Of a stretch of DNA of 64,000 bases, positions 26,409 through 35,002 are shown piece after piece (position 1 is the stretch's first letter; every line of letters starts with the position of its first letter). The stretch is from assembly GCA_964509425.1 (NCBI GenBank), contig CAZDWZ010000012.1, forward strand, positions 62,001 to 126,000, in the 5' to 3' direction. The position numbers were made by a program, and so were the translations under genes. Under the pieces are notes generated by a model. The model ran no database searches and had not been told where the DNA came from. It worked only from the letters and a program-made list of their open reading frames with translations. Source of the stretch: CAZDWZ01 sp964509425 (GTDB taxonomy: Bacteria; Bdellovibrionota_C; UBA2361; SZUA-149; CAZDWZ01).

Positions 26409-26657
26409 TCACCACTGAGGAGGCTTGACTGATGTGTGCCGGAAGATCGGCAGCTCGCCGGTATCATCAACGACGACATCTCCGTCGCGAATCATCTCTT
26501 TAAGCGCGTCCAGGATATCTTCTTCTGCACCGATCACTATCGGCCGGGCCTCCTCCTCATGCACCGCGATGAGATTATCGAAATACAATCCCTCTTCGGC
26601 TTCCTCATGAGTGAGCGCTTTTTCGATTTGCTGTTTTATCTGTTCAAGATTTTCCAT
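26409..26657 (-). CDS. Small acidic protein with an in-frame membrane helix beyond its stop
   Basis: 82 residues from ATG 26657, with AGAGG 6 bp upstream. It is strongly acidic: helix EQIKQQIEKALTHEEAEEGL, then AEEDILDALKEMIRDGDVVVDDTGELPIF. It ends KPPQW before TGA. No signal or membrane segment lies inside it, but an in-frame membrane helix follows the stop, so the functional product may be a tail-anchored protein. The closing ELPIF..PP pattern with a tail helix would suit a regulator of a membrane partner; hemolysin III lies immediately upstream on the same strand. Family unknown. Confidence 0.7.
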   Translation of the reverse strand: MENLEQIKQQIEKALTHEEAEEGLYFDNLIAVHEEEARPIVIGAEEDILDALKEMIRDGDVVVDDTGELPIFRHTSVKPPQW

Positions 26658-26707
26658 TGCGCACCTCTTCCGTTCCGGCTCTGGTACCATGCTCGGCAAA
26701 CGAAATG

Positions 26708-27442
26708 CTAGGAATTTCGTTCGCAGTCGGGTGAATTGTCCTGCCGTTTCTCGTTCGATGCATTGGTTGAGGAAAGAGGTTTATCTTCCAATAGCGAGAG
26801 CAAAGAGCTTACAAATCGCCAGTGATAAGCGATTCCCGCTAGCACCATCAGATGGAAAAGTTCGTGTGGGCCGATAACGCCCTGAATTAACACTGGTTCA
26901 TTTAAGAACTCGAAAACCGTCCCCGCTGAGTAGAGAACGGAGCCGCCGACGAGGGGTTGGATAAATGAAAAACCGCGCTGAGACCAGGCAAGGCCGCCGG
27001 TTGCCGCACCCAGCCAGCCCATTCCAAGATACACAGAAATGCCGACGGATTCGGGGATGTCAGTGAAGAAAATCGTTTTTACCACGATCCCAAAAATCGC
27101 AATTGTCCAAATCAACACGAGCGGGAACCAGCGCCAGAAGCCGCGGAACATGATGGTGTGTATCGGGGTGAAAGTTCCCGCGATCAAAATAAATATCGCA
27201 GCGTGGTCAAGCCGCTGCAGCACCATCTTCGGATAGCCGTTCGGCAGGACATGGTAAATTCCGCTCATCAACAGGAGGAACGTGCAGGCGAAACAAAACA
27301 CCGTTACGGCGACCTTGTGCCAGGAATCTTGAATTTCAGAGCGAAGGAGCTTGAGGGAGCAAGGGATGCAGACGAGCGCGCCCAAAAAATGAGACAGCGA
27401 ACTGAATGGCTCCGAACATCCGACAAATGAATAAGAGGTCAT
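26708..27442 (-). CDS. Hemolysin III / PAQR-family membrane protein
   Basis: 244 residues with seven hydrophobic helices. Family landmarks are HFLGALVCIP (about 18-27), SGIYHVLP (about 60-67), LDHAAIFILIAGTFTPI (about 78-94) and the C-terminal GPHELFHLMVLAGIAYHW (about 202-219). These carry the conserved Ser/His/Asp/His/His residues that bind zinc in PAQR receptors. Bacterial members (YqfA/HlyIII) affect membrane lipid homeostasis; haemolysis is not established for most. Two identical palindromes lie 30-58 bp upstream and may be operators. The small acidic gene follows on the same strand. Confidence 0.93.
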   Translation of the reverse strand: MTSYSFVGCSEPFSSLSHFLGALVCIPCSLKLLRSEIQDSWHKVAVTVFCFACTFLLLMSGIYHVLPNGYPKMVLQRLDHAAIFILIAGTFTPIHTIMFRGFWRWFPLVLIWTIAIFGIVVKTIFFTDIPESVGISVYLGMGWLGAATGGLAWSQRGFSFIQPLVGGSVLYSAGTVFEFLNEPVLIQGVIGPHELFHLMVLAGIAYHWRFVSSLLSLLEDKPLSSTNASNEKRQDNSPDCERNS

Positions 27443-28041
27443 AACCTAAAACTTAGACTCGCCGGCGCCGCGTTGATTCAACGACGGGTTGATTCAACGA
27501 GTCGAGAAGCGAACACCGCAAAATCCTGACTGGACATCCACTAATCCGCCCAGCTTGAGTCTCTACTCCATTGTAACAGGGCATAGGATCGCACGATAGT
27601 CGTCTCTTCGAGGGATAGGGATTAGGGACCGGTGAGAGGGTCTCGGAGAAACTCGATCCTCCGCATGAGAGGTACTCCTAGAGCCGTGACCGAGGAATGG
27701 CGCGGAGCGCTCGAAGGTCAGCTGCTTCTTCATGTGAGTGAAATCTACTCGTTTGGAGTGGCGGCGTGGAGGTTTGGGGCGCCGCCGACACCGGAAGAGC
27801 AAACCGACGCCGACGTTTTTCGCGATGTGAGGAAGTTGTGAAGTTTTCGTCGCCCAAACGTATGCTGAATTTCTTCCGCAAAAAACATTCCCGATCGTGA
27901 GGCTGTTGAATCCGGCAATGTTAGGAGATTTTATCGTTGATCTCCGGGCGCTTCTCCTCTTATTTTACCCCCGGTCGAGTGCTCGCACTCGATGAAGTTT
28001 CGAGACGTTGATTCTCAGAAAAAAAAAAGAAGGAAGAATAC
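27443..28041. other. Intergenic region with no convincing gene
   Basis: 599 bp between the divergent hemolysin III and DUF4331 genes. Its left end holds two palindromic repeats described separately. A 69-residue frame (27632-27841, plus) and overlapping minus-strand frames exist but resemble nothing and lack ribosome-binding sites; it could contain a decayed gene. A run of A bases just before 28042 contributes the AAGGAAG binding site of the DUF4331 gene. Confidence 0.4.
27472..27500. promoter_or_regulatory. Tandem palindromic repeats upstream of hemolysin III
   Basis: The 13-mer GTTGATTCAACGA occurs twice, 16 bp apart. Each copy contains the perfect palindrome GTTGA-T-TCAAC. The spacing of about one and a half helical turns and the position 30-58 bp before the hemolysin III start suggest cooperative repressor or activator binding. 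The protein is unknown. Confidence 0.5.
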
Positions 28042-28689
28042 ATGCATATCCAACACAAACCGCGAGCGCGGAAGTGGTTCCCGCGTGCGTTGATTTTTAG
28101 TGCCATGGTCGGGCTTCTGCCGTCCGTCGCGATCTGTTCGGACCATACCGAGTCTCCGCTGGTGAAGCAGGATGCCTCGATGGATCTCACCGACCTTTAT
28201 GTCTTTGATTCGGGCGGTGGAAAAATGACGGTGATTGTGAATTGGGCGGGCTTCAATGACAGCCGTGCTCAACCAGACGCAGCACCGCTTTTCACTTCGA
28301 ACTCGCTGTACACGATTAACATCGATAACAACGAGGACAATGTCGCCGATTTTCGGATTCAATGGAAATTCGGTCAAAACTCGCAAGGACAATGGGGTGT
28401 TCAGGTTACCGGAATTCCGGGAAGCCAGGGAACTGTGAGCGGACCGGTCGAAAGAATTCTCAGCGGCGGAAACGGAACACGAGTTTGGGCAGGTCATGCC
28501 GATGATCCGTTCTTCTTCGACGTGCAAGGATATCTCGATACCCTCGCGACCGGCGTTCTCTCAATTATCAATACCAGAAGCATACTCTCAGGTTTCAACG
28601 TGACTGCGTTGGCCGTTGAGTTTGATATCGCCTCGGTTGTGAACTCGGGTGGCGATGCTCACTTCTGGATCACCTCGGCGCGCAAGTAG
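28042..28689 (+). CDS. DUF4331 family protein, N-terminal half
   Basis: 215 residues, with AAGGAAG upstream. A signal peptide (about 1-32) ends just before SDHTESPLVKQDASMDLTDLYVF, the defining start of DUF4331 domains. The rest is beta-rich, including FFFDVQGYLDTL, and ends with a domain-closing FDIASVV segment. Family members of about 400-600 residues carry this and a C-terminal half in one chain; here the second half is the next gene, 18 bp downstream. The function is unknown; the domain is found in secreted proteins of many Gram-negative bacteria. Confidence 0.85.
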   Translation: MHIQHKPRARKWFPRALIFSAMVGLLPSVAICSDHTESPLVKQDASMDLTDLYVFDSGGGKMTVIVNWAGFNDSRAQPDAAPLFTSNSLYTINIDNNEDNVADFRIQWKFGQNSQGQWGVQVTGIPGSQGTVSGPVERILSGGNGTRVWAGHADDPFFFDVQGYLDTLATGVLSIINTRSILSGFNVTALAVEFDIASVVNSGGDAHFWITSARK

Positions 28690-28707
28690 GGGAGTAAGGA
28701 ATAAAAT

Positions 28708-29334
28708 ATGAAAACGAATAATTTGCTGAAAATCGTATCTTTGGCCCTCGCCGGGACTTGTATGATTAGTTTCCTATCCGCGTGCGGTGGAGATGGAGAT
28801 GACGGAATCGACACATCGACCGATTTCACGTTCGATGCGTCTCCGGAAAGCGCATACACTCAAATCGATCGCCACGGTGCGGTAGAAGCCGGAACGGTTG
28901 CAATCGCGGGCGCCTCAGGCCTCGGAATTGCTCCGATTCGGGATGTGTATAACGCTGCGAACCCGGTCATCGATGCGCAAGGCACCTTCGTGGGAGTGAT
29001 CACTCAGAGTGTGAACTTCTTTCATGCTGCTCTCGACGATGATTTGCGTGGAGCTGGACTTATTCCAGCGACGACCGCGGTATCGTTGGCACAAGCGGCG
29101 CCTGTCGTTGTTCCTGACGTGATCCGTTTCGATCCGACCAAGACGAACCGGTATCCAAACGGACGGAAGTTGACGGATCCAGTCGTGGATATCACCGTTG
29201 CAGCCATCCTCCTCGACCTCAGTCAAGGCGGACAAACGGTTGAGACGCTCGCGGATATCCCATTGAATCCGCCGGCAAACGATAAGTCGTTTAAGTCCTC
29301 GTTCCCGTTCCTCGCAGATCCTACTCTGCCTTAG
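28708..29334 (+). CDS. DUF4331-like lipoprotein, C-terminal half
   Basis: 208 residues, with AAGGA upstream. The lipobox FLSACG (Cys26) is followed by an acidic Gly/Asp tether. IDRHGAVEAGTVAI (about 52-65) and RYPNGRKLTDPVVDITVAAIL (about 148-168) correspond to the C-terminal segments of DUF4331 proteins. With the preceding gene it looks like one domain family split over two secreted proteins, which would presumably associate. A strong terminator follows. Confidence 0.8.
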   Translation: MKTNNLLKIVSLALAGTCMISFLSACGGDGDDGIDTSTDFTFDASPESAYTQIDRHGAVEAGTVAIAGASGLGIAPIRDVYNAANPVIDAQGTFVGVITQSVNFFHAALDDDLRGAGLIPATTAVSLAQAAPVVVPDVIRFDPTKTNRYPNGRKLTDPVVDITVAAILLDLSQGGQTVETLADIPLNPPANDKSFKSSFPFLADPTLP

Positions 29335-29344
29335 GTTCACGGGT

Positions 29345-29394
29345 GCTCCGGTGAACGAGCCCGATCTCTTCGGGCTCGGCACCGGAGCTTTTCT
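29345..29394 (+). terminator. Intrinsic terminator after the DUF4331 pair
   Basis: Two nested perfect stems: outer GCTCCGGTG/CACCGGAGC and inner CGAGCCCGA/TCGGGCTCG with a five-base loop, then TTTTCTTGATTTTT. Very stable and clearly a terminator; the TPR gene just beyond would need its own promoter or read-through. Confidence 0.88.
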
Positions 29395-29420
29395 TGATTT
29401 TTATTCCGGTCCAGTAAAAA

Positions 29421-30701
29421 ATGTTTAAGAAGTTTGTCCTGCTTGGAATGTTCGTCGGCATCGCCGTCTATCTCTTTCAGTCGGCTAAGGCGCCTTCTTC
29501 CCGGATAGAAACACCTCGAGCGATGCTCAAGTCTCCGAGTCCTGCGTATTCTACGCTCGTTGATGACGTGAACATCAGAGTGAAATCTTTTGAAAAGCTT
29601 GCGGCCGAACGTCCGGCAGATTGGGTAGTGCGTGAACGACTCGCGAAAATTCTCGCCGAGCGCAGCAGTCTCACAGGGAGGATCGAAGATCTCATCCGCG
29701 CCGATAAAGTGCTTCATGAGGCCTTTGGAATAGCCCCTGCGGGGAGCGGGCCGCTCTCTATCGCGGCCAAAGTCAATTACTCCATGCATCGGCTCGGAAA
29801 AGTTGACGAGTACTTGAACAAGCTGAGTGCTCAGCCGATCCTTAAGGCGCCTGCGGTCGCGTCCATTGTCGCCATGCGTGCGAATCTCGCGTTTCACCGT
29901 GGCGATTATGACCGCGCTCTTGAGGGTTACCGAAAGTGCGAAGGTTTGCAGCGGGGTGCTTGTCTCACGGACCTTGCCACGTATTACGCGAACACCGGTG
30001 GATATCTCGAAGCCGAGTCTTTGTTTAAGCAGGCACTCTCGACAACTGCCAGTGATGATGCTCACAACCGCGCTTGGCTGAATCTCCAACTTGGAATCCT
30101 GCGGATGAGGCAGGGACGCTACGAAGAAACGCTCACGTTTCTTCGGGAAGCCGACCGTATCCTGCCCGGATGGTGGCTGGTGCGTGAACATATTGCGGAG
30201 ACTTTGATGCTCCGCGGCGAGACAAAAGAAGCAGTCGCGATTTATGAAGAGGTGGTTCGGGAGACCGGACTCCCGCAATACCTCGATGCGCTCGCTGAAG
30301 CTTATCGCAAGCTTGGGAGAGAGAGCGAAGCAGCGGCGCTTGAGACAAAATCCGAGAAACTCTGGGATGAGCAACTAAAACTCGCGCCTGAAGCGGCCAG
30401 CGGTCATGCGATGGAGCATTACATGGGTAATCCGGCGAGAGCCGAGTTCGTCCTCGACCTCGCGAAGAAAAATTTCGAAATACGTCCCGGAGGCGAAGCG
30501 AAACTCTTTCTCGCAGAGGCCTATCTTAAAAACTCGAAGCCGCAAGAGGCGAAAAAGCTCGTGGACGAGCTTATGACGACGAGATACGAAAGCGCGGAAC
30601 TTTATGATCTCGCCAGCCGCATCTATTCAAACCTCGGCGACGGAAATCGGTCTGCAGAGCTCCGGCAAAAGTGCTTGGAAATAAATCCTGCCTTTGCTTG
30701 A
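29421..30701 (+). CDS. TPR-repeat protein with N-terminal membrane anchor
   Basis: 426 residues. One hydrophobic segment (about 4-20) acts as a signal anchor. From about residue 125 on there are tandem TPR-like helix pairs, for example ANLAFHRGDYDRALEGYRKCEG, AWLNLQLGILRMRQGRYEETLTFLREADRI and AEAYLKNSKPQEAKKLVDELM. It probably projects into the periplasm and scaffolds other proteins. DUF4331 genes often have a TPR neighbour, so it may act with the pair upstream despite the terminator between them. The ribosome-binding site is weak. Confidence 0.85.
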   Translation: MFKKFVLLGMFVGIAVYLFQSAKAPSSRIETPRAMLKSPSPAYSTLVDDVNIRVKSFEKLAAERPADWVVRERLAKILAERSSLTGRIEDLIRADKVLHEAFGIAPAGSGPLSIAAKVNYSMHRLGKVDEYLNKLSAQPILKAPAVASIVAMRANLAFHRGDYDRALEGYRKCEGLQRGACLTDLATYYANTGGYLEAESLFKQALSTTASDDAHNRAWLNLQLGILRMRQGRYEETLTFLREADRILPGWWLVREHIAETLMLRGETKEAVAIYEEVVRETGLPQYLDALAEAYRKLGRESEAAALETKSEKLWDEQLKLAPEAASGHAMEHYMGNPARAEFVLDLAKKNFEIRPGGEAKLFLAEAYLKNSKPQEAKKLVDELMTTRYESAELYDLASRIYSNLGDGNRSAELRQKCLEINPAFA

Positions 30702-30736
30702 AGTGAACATCGTCTCTTGAATTCTCGGTAGGATCG

Positions 30737-31054
30737 GTGCAGATTTGCGGTATGCAGTCCCTCTCCGAAGCCAAATCCTACGCCTATCTCTTTTTGATCC
30801 CCTTGGGGGTCTTTGTTCTCGCTTTCAGTTTCCGGACACTCTGGCTTGTCGCCCTCGTGCCCGTGGGTTTCGCGGCCGTTGGGTTCTCGACGCTTGGAAT
30901 TGCATTATGGACCGGATGTGCGCTGGACAGCCGATGGCGTGCCACGATCAGTAAACGTGAGCGACCGCTGTACTATTGGACGTATGTCTGGATCGCGAGC
31001 ATGATCAATCTGGTCCTCCTTTTCCTTACGTTGCTGCTTATCTCTGCGCTTTAA
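30737..31054 (+). CDS. Small multi-helix membrane protein
   Basis: 105 residues with three hydrophobic segments (about 15-33, 35-58 and 83-104). The GTG at 30737 follows TAGGA closely; ATG 30752 is an alternative. No family is recognised. It lies between the TPR and zinc-ribbon genes on the same strand. Confidence 0.6.
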   Translation: MQICGMQSLSEAKSYAYLFLIPLGVFVLAFSFRTLWLVALVPVGFAAVGFSTLGIALWTGCALDSRWRATISKRERPLYYWTYVWIASMINLVLLFLTLLLISAL

Positions 31055-31133
31055 CTCCCTTTTCTCGGGCTTGTTTTAAGTGTTCGGTGGTTTAGGCCGA
31101 TATTCTGACGAGGCGCTCTTCGGGAGATACACC

Positions 31134-31898
31134 ATGCTTTTCGTCTGTCCATCGTGCGAACGACGGTACCAGGAGACCGTCGCTGGTCCGGTAAGATGTC
31201 TTTGCGGGCAACTGATCTCTTCGGCAGTCACAAAGCCGTTTTATCCGGAGATCGTTCGTTGTTCTTCATGCGGCGGTTCGGTCGACGGAAATACGTTCCA
31301 GTGCCGGTATTGTGAGAACATCGTTCATGAGTTCGATGGGAGGAGCTACTGTCTGAAGTGTTTTGCGTTCCTCGAGAAGAGAGCGAAGTTCTGTTCGAGC
31401 TGTGGAGAGACCGCAATTAAGATAGATGCGTTGCCGCTTGCGGCTCGACTCTTCTGTCCGCGCGACGGCGGCGAGTTGAGTGGGTTTCAGCTCGGTGACT
31501 ACCGTATCTCAAAATGCAATGCTTGTTTTGGAGTTTGGATCTCGAAGGAGGAGTTCAGACGAATTGTGGACGCGAAGGCCGAAGGAGTGGAAATCGACGG
31601 CGAGTATGCAAGGAGATCGAAATTCGACTCCGAGCTGAAATACATTTCGTGCCCCGAATGTGCGAAACAACTCGCGCGCCGGAACTACGAAAGAGTTTCC
31701 GGAGTCATCATCGATACGTGCGAAGAGCACGGAGTTTGGCTCGATGTTCACGAGCTCGAGGATGTGGCGAATTTCCTGAAAAAAGGTGGAAAACACCAGG
31801 CCGCATCTGCGCGAAAGGCAGAGGAAAAACGGCTTAAATCAGAGCATGAAAAAGTTCGCCGAATGAAGGCACAACTTCGCTCAGGCGAAATCAACTGA
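31134..31898 (+). CDS. Multi-zinc-ribbon protein with zf-TFIIB domains
   Basis: About 254 residues from ATG 31134 (GGGAG 8 bp upstream). It has at least four CxxC pairs: CPSC (4-7), CSSC and CRYC (about 44-61), CLKC and CSSC (about 73-92). Two zf-TFIIB-type modules follow: CPRDGGELSGF..CNACFGVWISKEEF (about 107-144) and CPECAKQL..DTCEEHGVWLDVHELE (about 179-217). The tail is a basic helix. Zf-TFIIB proteins are common and uncharacterised in bacteria; a nucleic-acid or protein-binding scaffold is likely. Confidence 0.85.
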   Translation: MLFVCPSCERRYQETVAGPVRCLCGQLISSAVTKPFYPEIVRCSSCGGSVDGNTFQCRYCENIVHEFDGRSYCLKCFAFLEKRAKFCSSCGETAIKIDALPLAARLFCPRDGGELSGFQLGDYRISKCNACFGVWISKEEFRRIVDAKAEGVEIDGEYARRSKFDSELKYISCPECAKQLARRNYERVSGVIIDTCEEHGVWLDVHELEDVANFLKKGGKHQAASARKAEEKRLKSEHEKVRRMKAQLRSGEIN

Positions 31899-31938
31899 GC
31901 GCATCCGACTTTCGATTTCCGCCCGCTTCGACGAGGCT

Positions 31939-33039
31939 CTAACGAGCCGAAGGCTTCGTGCCCAAGGCTGCTACATAATGATCGCCAGGGAAAGTTTCGA
32001 TGTCAACGAATCCTGCCCGGCGCATATAAGTTCGGAGCTCTGGTTCAGTCGAGGCCTTGCTGATGCTCGCCGGCCTAGAGGCCGGATCAAATGACGCCAT
32101 CTCGCGAAAAATCCCCCAACCGATGTCTCCCTCGAGATTGATGTTGTCCACGTACAGCTTTCCGCCGGGCTTCAGCACGCGGAAAGAATCTTCAACGTAG
32201 GCAAAACGATCCCATTCATCGAGATGCATAAAGACTGTCGAGCAATAGATCTTGTCGACCGAGTCCGAGCGGAATGAATTCAGATTGCATGCGAAAAGCT
32301 CGTGCAGCTCAAAATTGTTCCGTCCCGTTCGCGCTATTTCGGTTCGAGCGAGCTCAAGCATTTTCGGAGAGATATCGGTCCCAATCCATTTTGTGCAAAG
32401 CTTGGTGAGTGGCACACCGATTCGTCCGATGCCGCAGCCAATTTCTAGCACGACGTCGCTCGCCTTTATGTCCATCGCTCGAACGAGCGTGTCGGCAGTT
32501 GTCTCACCACTCGAAAAGAAATCGGACTTGGAAGCAGTCCCAGCTACAGCTAACATTGCGGTTTTTTCGCTATTCACTTCTCTGTCCCAAACGTTTTTGT
32601 ATTGGCTTCGTTGATCCGGCTTCAGTGAGGTTTCCACCCGGCGTACGGGAAGCGGGCCGTAGCTGAAACGCTTCGCACCTTTGTGGATCGTCAGCTCGAC
32701 TCTTGAGTTTGCTTTTACTTCTTTCAGTGAAGCCCAAGGAATGAAGGAACGGAAGCCTCGCGCGACTCCCGAATGTTTCAAATCAAAATACCCTTCCACG
32801 TCAGGGCGATCGATTTTCGCGGGAATACTCTCAATCAGATTTCCGTCGAGTAATACGTCAACGGTGACACCGTCTCCAGCGAGATCCAGAGCCCAGCCGC
32901 GGATCTCTATCTTGTCGCGAAATCCCTGACCGGCAATCGGACTTTCGATGTTCGCCCGGAGTCCACTCAATGGCCAAACCAGCCTCCGGCGGGATAAGAG
33001 CTTGAGCTCAAGCAGGTTTAGTTTGTTTTGAAGATTCAT
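31939..33039 (-). CDS. Class I SAM methyltransferase with N-terminal beta-sandwich domain
   Basis: About 366 residues; the start at 33039 has GGGAG upstream. Residues 35-135 form a beta-rich module containing IRGWALDLAGDGVTVDVLLDG, of the type seen in surface-polysaccharide glycosyltransferases and methyltransferases. The methyltransferase follows, with SAM motif VVLEIGCGIGRIG (about 196-208), acidic TDIS (about 221) and the FRVLKPGGKLYVD strand. It may methylate a surface sugar or lipid. The divergent M23 peptidase gene starts about 340 bp away. Confidence 0.85.
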   Translation of the reverse strand: MNLQNKLNLLELKLLSRRRLVWPLSGLRANIESPIAGQGFRDKIEIRGWALDLAGDGVTVDVLLDGNLIESIPAKIDRPDVEGYFDLKHSGVARGFRSFIPWASLKEVKANSRVELTIHKGAKRFSYGPLPVRRVETSLKPDQRSQYKNVWDREVNSEKTAMLAVAGTASKSDFFSSGETTADTLVRAMDIKASDVVLEIGCGIGRIGVPLTKLCTKWIGTDISPKMLELARTEIARTGRNNFELHELFACNLNSFRSDSVDKIYCSTVFMHLDEWDRFAYVEDSFRVLKPGGKLYVDNINLEGDIGWGIFREMASFDPASRPASISKASTEPELRTYMRRAGFVDIETFPGDHYVAALGTKPSAR

Positions 33040-33380
33040 TTTTCTCCCACTTGAGTATCGGCCGGGCGGTGAAGGCACAGATATATCAAGGAACTCCCCG
33101 AGCGAACAGCTCGGCTTCGAAGCGCGACCACAGACGTCCCGTACCGGCACCGAACCTGCCTTGCGACGGGGGCGTATCAAAAATTAAGGATGAGCAACCC
33201 CAATTAATCCGCATTAAAAACATAGTAAATAAACGCGGTTAGCCGCTCCTTCCGTCGAGCTTCTACATCTAAATATTAGCTGACCTGCATCCTCAGCTTT
33301 TAATAGGACTTGCCGATAGCTAGTCCTGTCACAACAAGGAGAGCGGATTCTCGCTCCATAGGTGTTTTGGTGGAAAGGTT
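33040..33380. other. Divergent intergenic region
   Basis: 341 bp between the methyltransferase and M23 peptidase genes, presumably holding both promoters. CCGAGC-GAACA-GCTCGG near 33098-33114 is a short perfect hairpin without a T-run. Nothing else is recognised. Confidence 0.35.
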
Positions 33381-34802
33381 GTGAGTACGGAAGAGAACAA
33401 GGTTGATTCGACTCCGACGAGGGGGAGTGCGATTCGCGGCAAGTTGCTGCCCTTTTTCGGCGGTGCTGTGATTCTGCCAACCATTGTCGCCTTCGGCGGC
33501 GTCTTCGATATTCAATTCATCCTCGATAAGCACCCGCACGCCAAACTCGACCCAACGCCGGACGCGGAGGCTTCGATCCACTCTACGATAGATGTCTTTT
33601 CTCTCCTGAAAGAGGGGCCCGACGAAGCACAAGATATCGAGTACAAAAGTGTCTGCACTGATTTTTCACTCGAGCCGAAGACGGTAAATTACAAAATAAA
33701 ATCAGGCGATACAGTCGCGGGAATCTGGAGTGACTTCGGTGCTCCATCTCGAGGCGCAGCGCTGGCCGCCGAGGCGCTCAAACGCGCGGGCGTCGGACCT
33801 TCGAATTTCAGACCAGGCGATGAGCTGGAGCTTACCATCGCTTTCGACGGCGATATCATTGGTATCAAGAAGAGAATGCTTGGCCAGTCGAAGGTCGTGA
33901 GCTTCCGCGGGAGCTCCGAACAGGGCTTTTCCTCCTCAGCGATGCTCATCGAGACGTTCGAAGAGCAGAAGGTCGTCTCTGGAACCATCACAGACTCACT
34001 CGCGGGGGCGGCTCAAGACGCGGAGCTGCCTTTTTCCGTACTCGATGAAGTAGTCGATCTCTTCAGTGATAGAGTCGCATTCGAACGAGACATCCACGAG
34101 GGAGACACGTTTACAATCGTCTACTCTGAGCGGCGCACCGCCGATGGTGAGCTCTTGGCCCCGGGACCGGTAAAAGCTGCTTCGATTTACAACCGGGGCA
34201 AGATGCTCGCCGTCATTCGCCACACCGGAACTGACGGCAAATCGGGATACTTCGATGAACAGGGAAAGGCGATAGGGGATTCATTTCTCCGGTATCCACT
34301 GCAATTCACCAGAATTTCTTCGCTTTTCTCGCGTAGCCGATTCCACCCAATTCTGAAGATTCACCGACCGCATAACGGCGTCGATTTTGCAGCACCCATC
34401 GGAACCCCGGTGCGAACAGTGGCCGATGGCACCGTAGTCGTTGCGGGTGTCCGTGGTGGTGCGGGGCGAATGGTTGAGATTCGTCACAATGAAAAGTATT
34501 CCACGACCTACCTTCACCTCTCTCGAATCTCGTCCGGAATTGTTTCAGGAAGTCGTGTGAGAAGGGGTCAGGTCATCGGCGCGGTTGGGATGACTGGTTA
34601 CGCAACGGCGCCTCACCTGCATTTTGGATTCTACGATAGAGGCCGTTACGTTGACCCGCTTCGTGTTCACCTCCCGGTACTCATGCAAACTACGACGCCA
34701 ATCCCGGTTCAGGCACTCGCCGAGGCGCTGCAGCTCTTAAAGCGTGAGCGAGAATCTGTCATGATCGCCGCGGCAGAAGCGGCAAAATCTCCGAACGTAT
34801 AG
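33381..34802 (+). CDS. M23-family peptidoglycan endopeptidase with LysM-like region
   Basis: 473 residues, GTG start preceded by AAGG. A hydrophobic anchor (about 22-45) leads to a LysM/OapA-like segment (VNYKIKSGDTVAGIWSDFG, about 102-120) and a middle domain. The C-terminal M23 domain has zinc ligands His331 and Asp335 (HNGVD) and His412/His414 (HLHF). All catalytic ligands are present. It probably cleaves cross-links in the periplasm during growth or division, like MepM/YebA. It stands alone. Confidence 0.95.
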   Translation: MSTEENKVDSTPTRGSAIRGKLLPFFGGAVILPTIVAFGGVFDIQFILDKHPHAKLDPTPDAEASIHSTIDVFSLLKEGPDEAQDIEYKSVCTDFSLEPKTVNYKIKSGDTVAGIWSDFGAPSRGAALAAEALKRAGVGPSNFRPGDELELTIAFDGDIIGIKKRMLGQSKVVSFRGSSEQGFSSSAMLIETFEEQKVVSGTITDSLAGAAQDAELPFSVLDEVVDLFSDRVAFERDIHEGDTFTIVYSERRTADGELLAPGPVKAASIYNRGKMLAVIRHTGTDGKSGYFDEQGKAIGDSFLRYPLQFTRISSLFSRSRFHPILKIHRPHNGVDFAAPIGTPVRTVADGTVVVAGVRGGAGRMVEIRHNEKYSTTYLHLSRISSGIVSGSRVRRGQVIGAVGMTGYATAPHLHFGFYDRGRYVDPLRVHLPVLMQTTTPIPVQALAEALQLLKRERESVMIAAAEAAKSPNV

Positions 34803-34841
34803 TTCTCGCCGGAAACTCGAGAATTGACTCTTTAATTAAAA

Positions 34842-34949
34842 TACTCCGTGCCTCTGTCTCTCGGTGGTTCAACAGTAAGGCAAAAAACCGCGTCGACGCG
34901 AGCGGGTTTGCGACGCGGATTTAACCACAGAGGCACAGCGGCACAGAGT
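34842..34949. repeat. Long imperfect inverted repeat (CCACAGAGGCACAGAG type)
   Basis: The left arm (34842-34872, beginning ACTCCGTGCCTCTGT) and the right arm (34921-34949, TTAACCACAGAGGCACAG) are inverted copies over about 29 bases with a few mismatches. Between them, CCGCGTCG (34888-34895) and CGACGCGG (34911-34918) form an inner stem. The arm sequence is of the kind dispersed through intergenic DNA in many bacterial genomes as REP- or MITE-like elements. It may also act as a terminator after the M23 gene. Confidence 0.75.
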
Positions 34950-35002
34950 AAACTCAGAGGCGAGTCGGGCTAAGTTTTCTTGGCGAGGCGGACGGCTGGC
35001 GT

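Noticed and set aside
26403..26411. TGA as a selenocysteine codon
   Set aside because: The site follows a Trp, not a redox motif, and no convincing SECIS shape is seen; only a weak CCGTG/CACGG pairing.
27632..27841. 69-residue frame in the hemolysin III/DUF4331 gap
   Set aside because: No ribosome-binding site, no recognisable domain, and competing frames overlap it.
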